DNA of 64,000 nt, from assembly GCA_027475525.1 (NCBI GenBank), contig JAMWFC010000055.1, positions 786,212-850,211 on the forward strand, read 5' to 3'. Origin of the DNA: Macrolepiota albuminosa. Lineage: Eukaryota; Basidiomycota; Agaricomycetes; Agaricales; Agaricaceae. Of this stretch, positions 1 to 12,296 are shown in pieces (position 1 is the first letter of the stretch; each line of letters begins with the position of its first letter). The notes beneath the pieces were generated by a model. That model worked only from the letters and a program-made list of their open reading frames with translations. It did no database searches and had not been told where the DNA came from. The position numbers and the translations under genes were made by a program.

Positions 1-1099
1 TCTACCTCTTGTTCGGTGGAGGCACATTATGCAACGAGGCAAGGAGCGAGCCAGAGACCAATCCGAGGGGTTATACGTGAGGCAGAAAAAGCCATGATGA
101 AAGAATTTAGAATTGAGTTATTAGCTGATGGGCATAAAGGAGAAAGACAAGCTGCCTAGTAGCTAATAATAAGCACTTCGATCAGGCTCGCGTGACGCAG
201 ACTTCGACCGTTTTTCTGACCGGCTCAATCTGTCTTTCAGGGCCTTGTAAAGAACTACGCGAATTACATATGAAGGTTACCTAACATCCGTTTACCCGAC
301 GATATTCTCAAGCATCAGACCCACTCAACGTAAGCTTAATGTTTAACAACTACACGATTTCCATAAACTATAGATAACTATCAATGACAATTCCTGGAGT
401 CGCGTTCCACACGCTTGGGCGTTGATCAGGCTGGACTGATGACGAGGGACGGACGAAATTGCAGAAACTGGGAGGTAAAATTATCGTGGTCTTTGACAAC
501 TGTTCTCAACTTGGCGTAGTTTCTGTGATTATGCAGAATTGGCCCAACTTCGTTATCTAATGCATTCGTGCGTTTCTCCATTATTCGACGCGCTAGAAGT
601 TTGTATCGGCGGGAAAAGGAGAGACAACCTTGCAACACTTTAGTGACCACTAGGTGATAAATGGCGCATCAGCGACACATGTAAAAACCTGTTGTAAATA
701 CTCGTCGGCAAGAACTTCCTCTGCCATATAGAGAAGGCGGGGAAACAGAAGTGCGAGCCTGAAGATAGCCATAAAGATCATTATTTGCAAGCACATGCGG
801 AAGCGTATGACCCCTGGTCAAAAACCTCCAAATTCCAGGATAATGTCGACGACCTGTGATGATCACGACCCGATGCAGTCAGTCGAGAATCGACACCGTA
901 AATTTGTGTACAATCAATGAGAGCAAACGCTCAGCGCTCCGCGCTTCAGCACTGGTTGGAGTTCAAAAAGGTCGAAGTCCCAGAACTCGGAATTTTGGCC
1001 AGTCACGTGCAGAAAGGAACAAAAGTTCTATTTTTATTTCGGCTGGGTCGATCTCACCGATATCCGATGATTTACTTGGACTAACTCTCTCCTCCATCC
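1..1099. other. No supported gene upstream of NAR1
   Basis: I see no convincing gene here. A plus-strand frame is open from the window edge to a TAG at 157-159 and could be the 3' end of a gene entering from the left, but it is too short to identify. The remaining open frames are short and lack recognisable motifs. The last few hundred bases presumably hold the NAR1 promoter; no element stands out. Confidence 0.5.
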
Positions 1100-3204
1100 A
1101 TGGCATTTTCTGGTGCCCTTGTAGGTTTACTCGCTAGTGATACCAAAGACAAGCTAAACCTCACTACCTTCAGACGCTTAGTGATCTAAATGATTTCATT
1201 ACGCCATCTCAGGCTTGTATCAAGCCCGTAACACAGGTCAACTCCTTGGGGCCAGAAAAAGATCCAGGTGCTGCTACAGTATGCATATATTATCTCTGGA
1301 CATCTCTTGACAACTCACTGATAACAGATTTTTCCAGACCGCGATTCAAATTGATCAGAATGGGGCTTACTTCGAGGTGACACAAGATGACAAATTCCAG
1401 GCTCCTGCCCCAGTGAAGAAACTGGAGCAAGCACAAGTAAATTTAAATGATTGCCTTGCATGTTCGTACGTCTTTCCCTTATCTTTTGAACTGTGTGATG
1501 ATTCAAGATCAAATCCAGTGGTTGCATCACTTCGGCCGAATCTGTCCTCATCACTCTTCAGTCACACACTGAAGTCCTAACCTTTCTCGAGTCTAACAAG
1601 AAAATACTAGATGCCTCATCCTCTGTACCCACCTCTGAACCTTACAAAATTCCTGTTATTTCAATATCTCCCCAAACCCTCGCCTCGCTTGCGGCAGCAA
1701 CAGCATCATCGTCTACACAAAAGCCAACTGTGCGACAGATCCTTCGCCGAATTCGCGCGTTCTGTGCAGAATCTCTCGGGTTCGCTTTTGTTTTTGACAC
1801 GACTTTCGCTCGTCATCTTGTGCTCCAGGAACATGTCGCTGAATTTCAAGAGCGGTGGCATGCTGCCAAGCAGGAATCGAGCGAGGTGACTAATGGCTTG
1901 GCTGGAGAAAGTGTGAAAGGACTCCCCATGCTTGCAAGTGCATGTCCAGGATGGATATGCTATGCCGAGAAGACACACTCGGAGATGCTTCCATTTATTT
2001 CGCGGACGAAGAGTCCACAACAAGTCATGGGTACACTAGTTAAAAATTGGATGAGTGCGCGTTGGGGCAAGGCGTACGTACTTATCATTGATCCCCTTTA
2101 AAGGTCGTTGATCTGTTCTCTAGACCAAGTGAGGTTTATCATGTCACAGTAATGCCTTGCTATGACAAGAAACTCGAGGCTTCTCGGGCTGACTTTTACA
2201 ACGACATGTACTCGACGCGCGACGTTGACTGTGTTATCACGACCGGCGAGCTTGAACGTCTGATGAACGAAAAGTCATGGGACATTACGCAGCCCGTCCC
2301 AGGCGAGCTCGACGACGATCTCCCGCTTTCTTCATCTGGAGCCTTTGATCCATTTCACAATTCCCCGCACTTGCACCCCACAAACTCTGCAGACGTACCC
2401 ACGATAAGCTTTCCTGAGCTCTTGGTACACCCAGGGTCGTCATCTGGCTCATACTTGCATGCTATTATTTCTCACCTTCAAGCGACCTCGGATGTTCCGT
2501 TGACGCTGAATGTCCAAGCCGTTCGCGGTACAGATTATGAGGAATACATCCTTACGAAAAGCACAGGCGAACCGGAAAATGGAGACGTCGTAGTGTTCAA
2601 GGGAGCTAAATGCTACGGCTTCAGAAACTTGCAGAATGTTGTACGGCGCGTCGGCCGAGAGAGGGGTCTCCAAACTGGAAGTGGAGCAGCAGGAAAGTTT
2701 CCAGGACGCTCAGGTGCTGGAGGTGCACGGCGCATAGCAGGTAGGAAGACGGCAGGGGACAAAGAGAAGAAAGATCGAGCGTACGATTACGTGGAGGTTA
2801 TGGCGTGTCCTGGCGGCTGTGTAAACGGTGGCGGTCAGCTGAAGCCCGTCGCTAGTCCGTCTAGTACTCCTGGACCGCCGCCAATGCCTGCAACAGACTC
2901 GGAGGGGTATCAGAGGAATTGGGAAGAAAGTGGTGTTGCTGTTTTACCGAAAGTGTCGGTCGATGTTGTACAAAATGCACGATGGGGTTCGAAGGAATGG
3001 ACCAAGAGGGTCGAGGAGGAGTATTGGCGTGAACCGTCCACAGATGTTCGCAATCAGCTCGCTGACGGGCTGGCCCGTCGGATATACGACGACATGTGTG
3101 GGTTCGGGGATGATATAGTAAGAGAGGAGACTCGACGGCGTTTTTTCCGTACGGAATACCGAGCGGTGGAAAGCGAAGTTTTGGGTCTCGCTGTCGTCTG
3201 GTGA
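1100..3204 (+). CDS. NAR1: Cytosolic Fe-S cluster assembly factor NAR1
   Basis: NAR1 is an iron-only-hydrogenase-like protein of the cytosolic iron-sulfur assembly (CIA) machinery, which passes Fe-S clusters to cytosolic and nuclear apoproteins. I read five exons: 1100-1120, 1174-1278, 1338-1465, 1519-2073 and 2124-3204, giving about 629 residues. All introns are GT-AG and the phases agree. The N-terminal cluster ligands are visible as Cys22 and the C-x2-C-x2-C of NDCLACSGC (Cys81, 84, 87). The C-terminal cluster ligands are visible in ACPGW (about 227), MPCYDKK (about 282) and CPGGC (about 498-502). The exon 3/4 junction must use the acceptor ending at 1518, because this restores C-S-G-C. 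Known from the family: both clusters are essential. The start is the ATG that opens MAFSGAL, typical of fungal NAR1. Identification is secure; exact splice sites are by eye. Confidence 0.95.
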
Positions 3205-4666
3205 ACAAGATAACAAACACATGGAAGGCTCGTGAAATTATCATATAGCAATTATTCAATAGATGTTACGGTCATACCATCGATATGTCACTATCTTAAT
3301 GGAGGGGTTTACTTTTCCGTTTATATAGCTTGCTTCAATCAATGTTGATGTTACATTGAAGCGGTATAATTACTAGTTGGTATTGTAAGAAAGCAATGAA
3401 ATCACGTAGAATATATATATAATATGGTCGAGTATCGAAATGCAGGAAAGCGTGATAGCGAGTATTGGTAAAACAATGTTGTACAATTCGAGGATGACGT
3501 CGATCGGTAACGCCGGGTGAATGGAGGGCGGGAGCTCGTAACGGTTCATTTTCTTGGTATCGAACCGAGACCTTTGTACCAATATTCGCAATTGTCGCAA
3601 TACTCTTTGGTGTCTTGTATTATTTTTTGCATGTAATCGGGGCCATAATACTGGAAACATGTGAATAACATAAAGATTAAGATCAAGATGGGAGATGTGT
3701 ACGCCAACTACGGCTACGCACGCGATTACAGTGGGGACAATGAGGGCAGTTCTTCATATGAAGACGAGAATGGATACAATACTTGGTACCACATTCCCGT
3801 TTTGCTACTTCACGAGTCTGTAGCGGAGTAAGTGACGCAATAGATCTCGAGAAGTACAATGTGAGGACAGACCACAACATAGTGACCACAGCCATATCGA
3901 ATGCCTTCCCTGGAGATAGAGTCAACTTGACGCAAAAATCAGCACCATGTAGACGGACTGACGTTGCAAGAGAGCACATCAAACACAGTCGTGTTCAAGT
4001 AGATGGAGTTATGAAAGTGGTCGCAGTTCGAGTGGTTTCCATAAGCGAGTGGCTGTACACCTGATGTCACTGCAAGTGAATGAATGAATTTTGGTTCTTA
4101 GCCGCCGGCAAGCTACTATGGTAGAGCTAAGAAGTGGGGTAATGTATCTAGTACACTTATGCCAATAGGTACCTAGACTGTCCGGCTGTATATGTCTGTT
4201 TTGTATAGTACTTCGCCTGGTGAACTGCCTGATCCAGAAGACATACAATGTTCCATTTATGTGTTGGCACTATGAAGAGTGTTTTTTTTTTTCAAATGTG
4301 CTGTGCGCATGTATCCAGCATATCGTCGGTCTTAATAGTTGCCTTGAACGCGTCTAAGATGTCTGTACTTAGAGGAGACAGGTTGCTCTGTATTTTCCCG
4401 AAGCCCAGAACTTGTCAAGCGTTGAACTCTATGGCCACTAAACTTCGATTCTAAGATAGGTACGATAGACAAAAGTCCACGGAAACACAATAACTACTAT
4501 ATATATTGGGAGTAATTTTCTGGAGCCCTATTATGTACAACTTACACTCCGCATTTTATTGCCCATTATATCAATCGTCTCTTCTGGGCCTTGTATTTTA
4601 AATACATATTCAATGATTAACATAGAAGGGATGAAATGATATCAACATGGATACGTGGTTGACTAG
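3205..4666. other. Intergenic, NAR1 to TLG2
   Basis: About 1.46 kb without a recognisable gene. Open frames on both strands are short and show no domain, splice-consistent extension or signal peptide that I can support. AT-rich runs occur near 3411-3425 and 4499-4506. It holds the NAR1 3' end and the TLG2 promoter; no tRNA cloverleaf was seen. Confidence 0.5.
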
Positions 4667-6176
4667 ATGACGGAGGGACAGCAAGTTAGGCACGTGCGCA
4701 GTATTATTTCGTCCATGTACTCCACGGGTACCTCCTCTTCAAGTATAACTCGCTCAAGGACTGGTTTATTTCTCTCATATCGCGAGTCAATACCCCGTAC
4801 GCGACGACAAACAAGCTATGGTGACAACGACGATGAACATGAACGCCTAATTTCAACACCACAGCACCTGACTCTCGATGCATCCCTACCACCCAAATGG
4901 CGAGTTTCCCTTGTCGTCTGTTCAGGTTTCATTATTGAGACCTCTTCATAAACCAGGGTAGACTTCTCGGACCAGGTGGAGATGATACTAGCGGACACGC
5001 GGGCCAAGAGTGAGTCAGGATATCGTCCACTCGTGATACTTCGATTCACAACAGACAGTAACCGCTCTTGACAAACTCCACGCAAAACACGTACTACCTG
5101 GTTTTGCCGACCGCACACAGGAAGAACGCGAAATCGAGGTTCTTACAACAGACATCACGCGCGACTTTCGGCAATGTCAATCCATAATACAAAAAATTGG
5201 GTCTCCACAACACTCTTTCCCACCATCCTCCCAGTCTGCGGCGGCGGCGAGCCAGCAGCATTCTGAATCCGTGGCGGCTAGAAATGTGCAACGTGGGCTA
5301 GCTGTGAAAATCCAGGATCTGAGTTCTGCGTTCCGCAAGAAGCAGAGGGTGTACATGGAGAGTGCGTAAGAAAGCCCCCACCCCAGTCCTGGACTCGACA
5401 AATGATGGCCTTGACCTTGCTACAGAACTTCAAGGTCATGCTATTAAGAACCAAGATCTACTCATTGCTTCAGGTGCTATCTCCTTAAAGGGGTCTGAAG
5501 GAACTAGTGCTGCCGACGACGACGTCGCCGCCGCTGTATGTTATCCTCCCCGCGTTCATCTTGCTTTTATTAACATAGCGAACAGAGGCATACTCAATCC
5601 CAGTCACTATCCCTCTCTCAATCCCAGACACAATTACTTGATTCGGGTACCTACGACCAAAACGCGATTAATTCCCGTATCCATTCCCTCAACGAGCTGG
5701 CAAATTCAATCTCCAACCTTGGAGACTTATTCAAGGACCTCTCCACCTTGATCATCGACCAAGGAACGCTCCTTGATTCCATCGAATACAATATCGAGCA
5801 GACTGCGGTACGAGTTGAAGAAGCAGTTGTTGAGCTCAAGCAAGCAAAGGGGTACCAAGGCCGTACAGGAAGGAGACGATGCATTCTACTCCTTTTCCTC
5901 CTGGTGATGCTGGCTGCTACGGCTGTTGTTATCAAGGTCAAGCGAGGGAGAGGGTCGAGACAGGGTACTCAGGTCCCTACTCCTTCTGTAAATGTGGGCA
6001 CTGTGAACGTTGATGCCACACCGGACCTTGTGATGTCAGAGAGAGATCTCGAAAGTTCAGAGCATGATTGGTGGGTACATAGACAATCGCCTGTAGCGTC
6101 GAGAATCTTCTCGAGGTCCAGATGGAGAGGGCAGAGACAGTTGGTGGGACCTGAGATGCGAGGTGTACGGACATGA
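4667..6176 (+). CDS. TLG2: Tlg2/syntaxin-16-type t-SNARE
   Basis: A Qa-SNARE of the trans-Golgi network and endosomes that drives fusion of endosome-derived vesicles. Exons read: 4667-4899, 4957-5009, 5059-5361, 5426-5535 and 5586-6176, about 429 residues. The N-terminal TRSRTGLFLSYRES and the LPPKWVD motif are typical of Tlg2/syntaxin-16. An Habc-like helical region follows (LDKLHAKHVLPGF), then FRKKQRVYMEKLQGH. The SNARE motif contains the central glutamine in IIDQGTLLDSIEYNIEQ, and a membrane anchor lies at about 332-350. About 79 residues follow the anchor in the lumen, an extension also known in yeast Tlg2. Intron 1 appears to be GC-AG (see findings). A downstream in-frame ATG at 4715 is an alternative start. 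It converges with the CBM1 gene, 243 bp downstream. Confidence 0.92.
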
Positions 6177-6419
6177 TATGGTTGACGCAGTTATATATAC
6201 TTGAGTACCTGGGCGTACTATTTCAGGAGACACTACTAGGACCAAGCTTAGCCTACCCTGTGATGTAATTTCATGCGGATAAGATGGATTCTTCGAAGAC
6301 ATGTACCTCTGACTAAAAGACAATTGTTATCATACATTTCTCGCACTTAGGAACGTATCCAGCACCAACAAGTTAAACTCATGGTTTAGAGGTGCAAATA
6401 AAAGTACATCAAGCGGAAG

Positions 6420-7238
6420 TTAGCACAAGCATGGCAAATGCATCGTTACAAGAGTACAACTACCAGCCGGTGCATCGTTCCCTTCCTGTAAATACACATC
6501 ATAAATGGTTGGGTCGTTGGTCGCGCACGCAAGGAAGTTCAGCTGGCGCGGGGATGTAGTGATGATTGTGTCACCCTCGAGCCCCCAGTCAGTCGTTGTC
6601 GCGGTAGCGTCGAGCGTCAGAGACTTATAGGAGGCTGTACCGCTAGTGTCAATATTCAGATACAGTTTAGAACCATCCGCATTGTTCAGGGAGATGGTGC
6701 TGCCGATGGTGAAGTATCCAGAGGAAGATTCGGGTCCAAGGACGGGGACGCCGTCTATTGAAAGTTAGGAAGAAAGTACGAGACAGTGCAGGATACCATG
6801 CGTACCGATGTTCTGGAGGTAGAAATGATAAACGGGGTCTTGTACAGTACGGATTTGAGAGCCAGTCGCTACAAGACTTGTTGTCGTAGTTGTCGCTGTG
6901 TCCCATGGCTGCTTTGTCGTGGTCGTGGTCACAACAGAGTCTGTGCTACTGGGTGACGATGTCGAAGTACCAGGAAGACACTGTGAGTAGTCTGCCATCC
7001 TCGTAATGTGAAATCAACGCGTATGGAGACACATGTAGACCATACAAGGATTGATATACGTGCAAACCGAGCCAGCAACGCAGGTCGTTGCGCCAGTCCT
7101 AGGGACATCTCATTAGTCGTGTATAAGCGACAGTCTCGAGAGAGGAATACCATCCAGTGCCTGACCCCAGGCGCCAGATTGGGCGTTAGCGACACTTAGC
7201 AGCGATACCGCAGTGGCAATAGGCAGAAGATGTTTCAT
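6420..7238 (-). CDS. Secreted CBM1 protein, probable frameshift in the CBM1
   Basis: Minus strand, four exons: 7151-7238, 7046-7098, 6806-6991 and 6420-6754. The start MKHLLPIATAVSLLSVANA is a clean signal peptide, so the product is secreted. A family 1 cellulose-binding module follows: GAWGQ, then TGATTCVAGSVCTYINP and YYSQCLPGT. Next comes a Ser/Thr-rich linker and an unrecognised C-terminal domain of about 110 residues. Oddity: the sequence between GQ and TGATTC should encode the conserved CGGxGW, but exon 1 is 7 nt too short. This loses the first cysteine and breaks the frame. Exons 2-4 are mutually in frame, so the lesion is local: either a true pseudogenising deletion or a sequence error. 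The gene shares a 174-bp divergent promoter with the chitinase. Confidence 0.8.
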
Positions 7239-7412
7239 CGGAGATGGCTGAGATGGGACAACATGGTATTACTTATATGGAGCTGGAAGATCGTCGGAGG
7301 CATGCTCTAAGAAAAGACCACGTGAGCATGGAGTACCTCCGAGGTGGCTGTGTCATAAATAAGGTTCCATTTCTACTACTAAGTATATGATATCGAGCAG
7401 CTAGCAGCTGGT
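7239..7412. promoter_or_regulatory. Divergent promoter, CBM1 gene / chitinase
   Basis: Only 174 bp separate the two divergent start codons (7238 minus, 7413 plus), so both promoters must overlap here. This arrangement would allow co-regulation of two secreted or membrane glycan-acting proteins. I see no binding site I can name. Confidence 0.5.
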
Positions 7413-9168
7413 ATGGCCTCGACGTACACTCGTCTCCCAACTGACGAGGATGCTGCCCATTCCCATCAGCCCAGACGACTCCGCCGACCAATTTTCTTTG
7501 TTCTGGCTGGTCTGTTGCTTCTTGGGTTTGTGTCATACAAATATAGTCACTGGGCATGGTCAGGACCGTCAGCCTCTCTTGACAAAATTATCCCTGTCCC
7601 CACGATCACCACTTCTTTATCTACCACCATCATCGTTACTCCCACTACCACCATCGATAGCTCTAAAAAGCCAAATAACACAGAATTATCTATGCCTGAA
7701 CAAGGAAAGGTCAGCGTCGGCTAGTAAGTGATTCGCTCTTGTTAGATCCACAGCATTGACGGCCTCTTCTTAGCTTTGTGAATTGGTGATTATGATGTCC
7801 GCCTAGACATATTCACCGTTCTGATTCTTTATCCGCAGGGGCATCTATGGCCGCAAGTTTCCCCCCTCGAAGATTCCAGCTCAGGACCTCACGTACGTGA
7901 ATTCCCCTTTGTTCGTTCATGACCCACTCACACGCGCTGTCAGCCACATCCTCTACGCGTTCGCAAATATCAGAGAGTCAGGCGAGGTTTTCTTATCCGA
8001 CAGCTGGGCTGACAAGGAAATTCACTACGAGGGTGACTCGTGGAATGACGTCGGCAACAACCTTTACGGCAATCTAAAAGCTATCTACAAGATCAAGAAG
8101 CAGAATCGCCACCTCAAGATCCTGTTGAGTATTGGCGGCTGGACGTACTCCCCGACGTTTCACCCTATTGTCGTCAACCCCGCCCTCCGCAAAGAATTCG
8201 TAAAATCTGCCGTGTGCGTCCTTGAGGATTACGGGTTTGACGGGCTCGATGTCGACTACGAGTACCCCAGTAACGACGAGCAGGCGCAGGGCTATGTCGC
8301 GCTACTCCGCGAACTTCGAGAGGCGCTCGACGAGCACGCACATAAGAAAGGCATCGACTATAGGTTCCTGCTCACTGTACGTTTCCTATCCTTTCCACAT
8401 CCACCATACACATTGACGTCCATCTCTCTAACAGATCGCAGCACCCTGTGGACCCCAGCATTACAAGAAATTACATATCGCGGACATGAACAAGTTCCTC
8501 GACCTTTGGAATATGATGGCATACGACTTCTGTCAGTATTATTTCTCCTTTACTGAACAAACGAAACTCGCCCTGACGCGGCAACGTCGACAGCGGGATC
8601 GTGGGAGACAATCGCGAACCACCAGGCAAATGTCCTTGGGAAACCGATCAACGCAGCGGACGCCATCCACTATTACACCCAGCAGGGCGTGCCACGCTCC
8701 AAGCTCGTCATGGGCATACCCTTGTACGGCCGCTCATTCATGCACACCGAAGGCCCAGGGACGCCGTTCAACGGCGTCGGCGGGGGCAGCTGGGAGGCCG
8801 GCGTCTACGACTATCGCGCCCTCCCGCTCCCGGGTACAAACGTGATGCATGACGACAAGGTGCTCGCGAGTTGGACGTACAACCACCAGACGAAGGAGAT
8901 GGTCAGTTTCGATAGCGAGGAGGTCGGCAAGTGGAAGGGCGAGTGGATCAAGAAAGAGGGTTTAGCAGGGAGCATGTTCTGGGAGCTGAGCGGAGATAAG
9001 GGCCAGGGTAGGGAGGGCATGGAAGGAGGTCCTGGCAAAGATGGACAGCCTGGTAAGAGCTTGGTGGCGGTGGTGAAGGAGGCGATGGGTGGGCTACGCT
9101 ACGACCAACACAATTGGCTCAGATACGAAGGGAGCCAGTTTGAGAATATGAGGAACGGAATGCAGTGA
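7413..9168 (+). CDS. Membrane-anchored GH18 chitinase
   Basis: A glycoside hydrolase family 18 enzyme that hydrolyses chitin beta-1,4 bonds; in a fungus it probably acts in wall remodelling. Six exons: 7413-7723, 7774-7785, 7839-7892, 7944-8376, 8435-8531 and 8594-9168, about 493 residues. The N-terminus has no cleavable signal but one hydrophobic anchor (about residues 27-43), followed by a Ser/Thr-rich stretch. This implies a type II membrane protein with the catalytic domain outside. The barrel begins at VGYFVNWGIYGR, whose middle is encoded by a 12-nt exon. The catalytic signature FDGLDVDYEYP is present, with Glu at about 232 as proton donor. The SIGGW, MMAYDF and MGIPLYGRSF motifs are also intact. 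The end at NMRNGMQ lacks a chitin-binding module. Confidence 0.93.
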
Positions 9169-9846
9169 TACCACAATGGTCATTAAGGCCTGACTAGGAC
9201 AGGTCGATAGTCTTTCATGTATACCAATCTTATGGACATCATACGAATTTCTGTCGTCTATCAGGGCTGAAGAACATTTGACGACTCCTTAGCCGCGGCG
9301 TTACATCACTCATTCTCCCAATCTCTACATAGCTAGGGTTTTCCATATCGCATGCCAGACTGGTAAGTACGTATACTTAGTCGAAGAAGCAGCTGTGAGT
9401 AAGAAAGAGTTCAGTCTGCTGTGGATGGTACGTAAATATACTCTGGATAACTTAAATTTCAAACCGGTCAATTAATCGAATACACGGGGTTGGGGTATCT
9501 GTGCTATATGCCTCGAGGGAAGTTAGAACAAGCGCGAATACGGTGAACGAGCGTAGAATGGGAATGGATCAAAGGAAAATGTTTCTAATGCAACTGAACT
9601 ACCAAGGCAAAAAAATCCATGAATAACATGAATCATACTCATACTCTTGAGATTATGAAGATAAGAACGACGAAAAAGCAAGTACAACTAGCCTAATGCA
9701 ACATGTGTCATGTCCTGACATCCATACCCATCTCTGTACAGGTCGGGCACTGGGCCACGACCTCGAGGGTATGCCCATGTGCGGGAGAATCACGTATTCA
9801 ACTATATACGCTTCGAAGGGGCGGGGGCTCCAGGCCCCGTTAATGC
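9169..9846. other. Convergent intergenic, chitinase and KRE6-like
   Basis: About 680 bp between two convergent genes. I see no coding frame with support, no RNA gene and no repeat. It contains both 3' ends. Confidence 0.5.
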
Positions 9847-12296
9847 TCAGCATTGACCAAGGAAACTGTTCTTTGGGAAGGGCTGCTTGTAGTCATCGAC
9901 CCATGTGGTAAGGTTTGGATTCGTGTACGCATCGATGTATCTAAAGTGACCGCGTCAACGTGAGTACCATAAGGAGGGGTAGATACAACGAACGTATTGA
10001 TATAATCCGCTGTCGGGAAATCTGGCGGGCTACATCCATAATTTATCGCGTCGGCTGGCTGATACACACGGATATAGTCGACTTTCATTTGTGTTGGGAA
10101 CGTTAAATGGTCAAAGTCAACCTTTCCGAAGTTCTCGGAGATGCCCAAGTTAATGATAATGTACTGTTGTCGATCAGCGAAAGGTGATTCTGTAGAACGA
10201 CCAACATACCATTGGTTCTTGTGGGACTGGACGCGCTGCCACTTGTACCGTAGGATCTGCGTCCATACCAGGTGCTCGGAACGTCCAAGAAGTTGCGTTG
10301 TCAGAAACCCATGTAATATACTGTGGAATTGGGTCAGTCACCCATACTCCGCGTAGGGCGATCGAAAAACTTACCCCGGTGTCAAACCCTGGATGTAGAT
10401 GTAAATAATCGAATCAACTGTACTGTAAAAAGAACATGCTGGCGCCATACCAGGTTTATACTAGCAGCATCATTCAGCGACATGAGCACAAACCAGAATC
10501 AATAATACTAACATCAAAACCATAAACCGAGAAACCCTGTCCATTCAACTCGTACGAATCTGGATTGGTCCATGTAAGCGCCGATGTCGTCATCTGCGTA
10601 GCACCGCCTATGTATGTGTTTAATTCTGTCTTCGTTGCATCATATATGATCAGATTGCTTGACGTATTCTTCCAAAAATAATTTGCATTGAAGGGCTGCA
10701 ATACACTCAATCAGTATATGTTGCATATCTTGACAAGGCACGTACCGCCCATTGAGATGATTGCGATACCTGGCCAGCGAGTTCGTCTGCGTTCACCTGG
10801 ATGGAGCATGGATGAGTGTGCCATTAAACCGACAGAGTCCAGAAAAACATACCAGGGCCTCGAAAATGTCAATCTCTGGGGCAGCGCGTCCAACGTACGA
10901 CCCATCGGTATGCACTGGTCCAGGATGGCTTTCCCCTTTGCATGTACATCTGGATAACCGTTGCCCAGGCAAGAAGGACAAATGACCATCATTGTAGGGG
11001 TCGCCCTCGGTGACTGCAGCTGCAGGCAGGCCATTGAAAGTCTGGTTGGGCGCCGTACCGACGTCGCACGCGTCGTACGAGTATGGCCACTATGACGCGT
11101 TAAGTATCTTATCAGGAATGGACGTCATGATAAGCATACCATGCCCTCAAGCGAAGCTCCATACCCCGCTCGTCCTAGATTTCCCATGGTCCAAATGGCA
11201 GGCCAAAGTCCTACGACATTGTTGGCCCCGGGAAGTTGTACACTAGTCTCAATATAACCGCCGGTAAAGCAAAATTTGTTCCTGGTCATGAAACCCTTAG
11301 TCGAGTTAATCGAAGGATAGAAGATGGGAAACAACACACCAGGTAGTAATCATACCTAGGAAAGGCATTCAATGGTACGCTCACGCTTTAGAGGTCGAAG
11401 TACAGAATACTTACCACCCATATAATTGAGACCGTGGTTTGGTGTTTTCGATAATGTGACAACAAGAGACCCATCCTTAGTCGTTACTGCTGAGGGATCA
11501 TACCACTCCAAGTTGTTGGTTTGCTGTATATACAAGGGGGTTAGTTGATATCCGGCATGGTAATAAATGAAAGGCGGACCCAGTAATGCAGATCGACTGC
11601 CTCCCAATATGGGTCGTCCCCGGGGTAGAATGTGCGTCCATCAGTATAGAACTCATCTGAAAAAACCAGCTGCAATTCTGATCCGCCCTCAGTCCGCGCG
11701 GACATCGTGTAGGCTTCCATTGGCGTTTTAAGGTCAATAAGCCCCCAATTACCAGGCAAGGATGGTATCTGTCGTGTTGTAAGACACATGAGGATGAAGC
11801 AAATGGAACATGACGTTTGTGGGGTTACCTGTCCAGTGGCATTGATACCTCCAAGGTTAAACCCTCCTTGAGTCGTTAGCTGAGTTTTCGTGAAATGACT
11901 GATAATTGGATATCCGGCACTGGGAAGGGAGCCTATGGCGTCAGAACAAGGAAAAATCCGTCTAACAATGACGAACTCACAAGAGTGTAATGAGCCCAAC
12001 ACCCAAGATGAACAAGCAACCAAAGTTCGCCACGCCTCGAGCTGAGCAAAAATTACCGCCACGCTCGACGCTCGTGGAGGAAAAGCCTCGTGTAGGGTTG
12101 TGGAGGTCGTCGTCTGGCTCAACGAGGTTGACCGATAGGTCCGACCCCCATTGTCTCGGGTCGGGTGAGAGGGAGTACTGATGACCGGTCAAGTTCGGGC
12201 AATGGGATACTGCACGTAAAAAGGACGACATACAGAAGCGGAGATGCCAGAGTGCTTGGAGAGTAATGTGGGATAGGGAGTTTCGGCATTTGAAGA
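9847..12296 (-). CDS. KRE6: KRE6/SKN1-type beta-glucan synthesis protein (GH16 fold)
   Basis: A type II membrane protein of the SKN1/KRE6 family, needed for beta-1,6-glucan in the fungal wall. Minus-strand exons: 12234-12296 (probable), 11981-12177, 11829-11919, 11580-11768, 11415-11523, 11340-11355, 11140-11281, 10853-11089, 10746-10796, 10513-10695, 10451-10460, 10375-10388, 10210-10320, 9994-10163 and 9847-9940. [14 protein letters not shown] precedes an anchor (about [13 protein letters not shown]). Then come [25 protein letters not shown], the GH16 catalytic-type APEIDIFEA, and the C-terminus [18 protein letters not shown]. Three exons are only 16, 10 and 14 nt long. Phases agree from 12177 to the stop (537 residues). 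The first exon or exons and the start codon are unresolved. Confidence 0.9.

Noticed and set aside
1..159. 3' end of an upstream gene at the window edge
   Set aside because: Two plus-strand frames are open over this short stretch and neither shows a recognisable motif, so I did not call a CDS.
2449..3259. Antisense ORFs over NAR1
   Set aside because: They shadow a well-supported conserved coding exon and show no domain or independent support.
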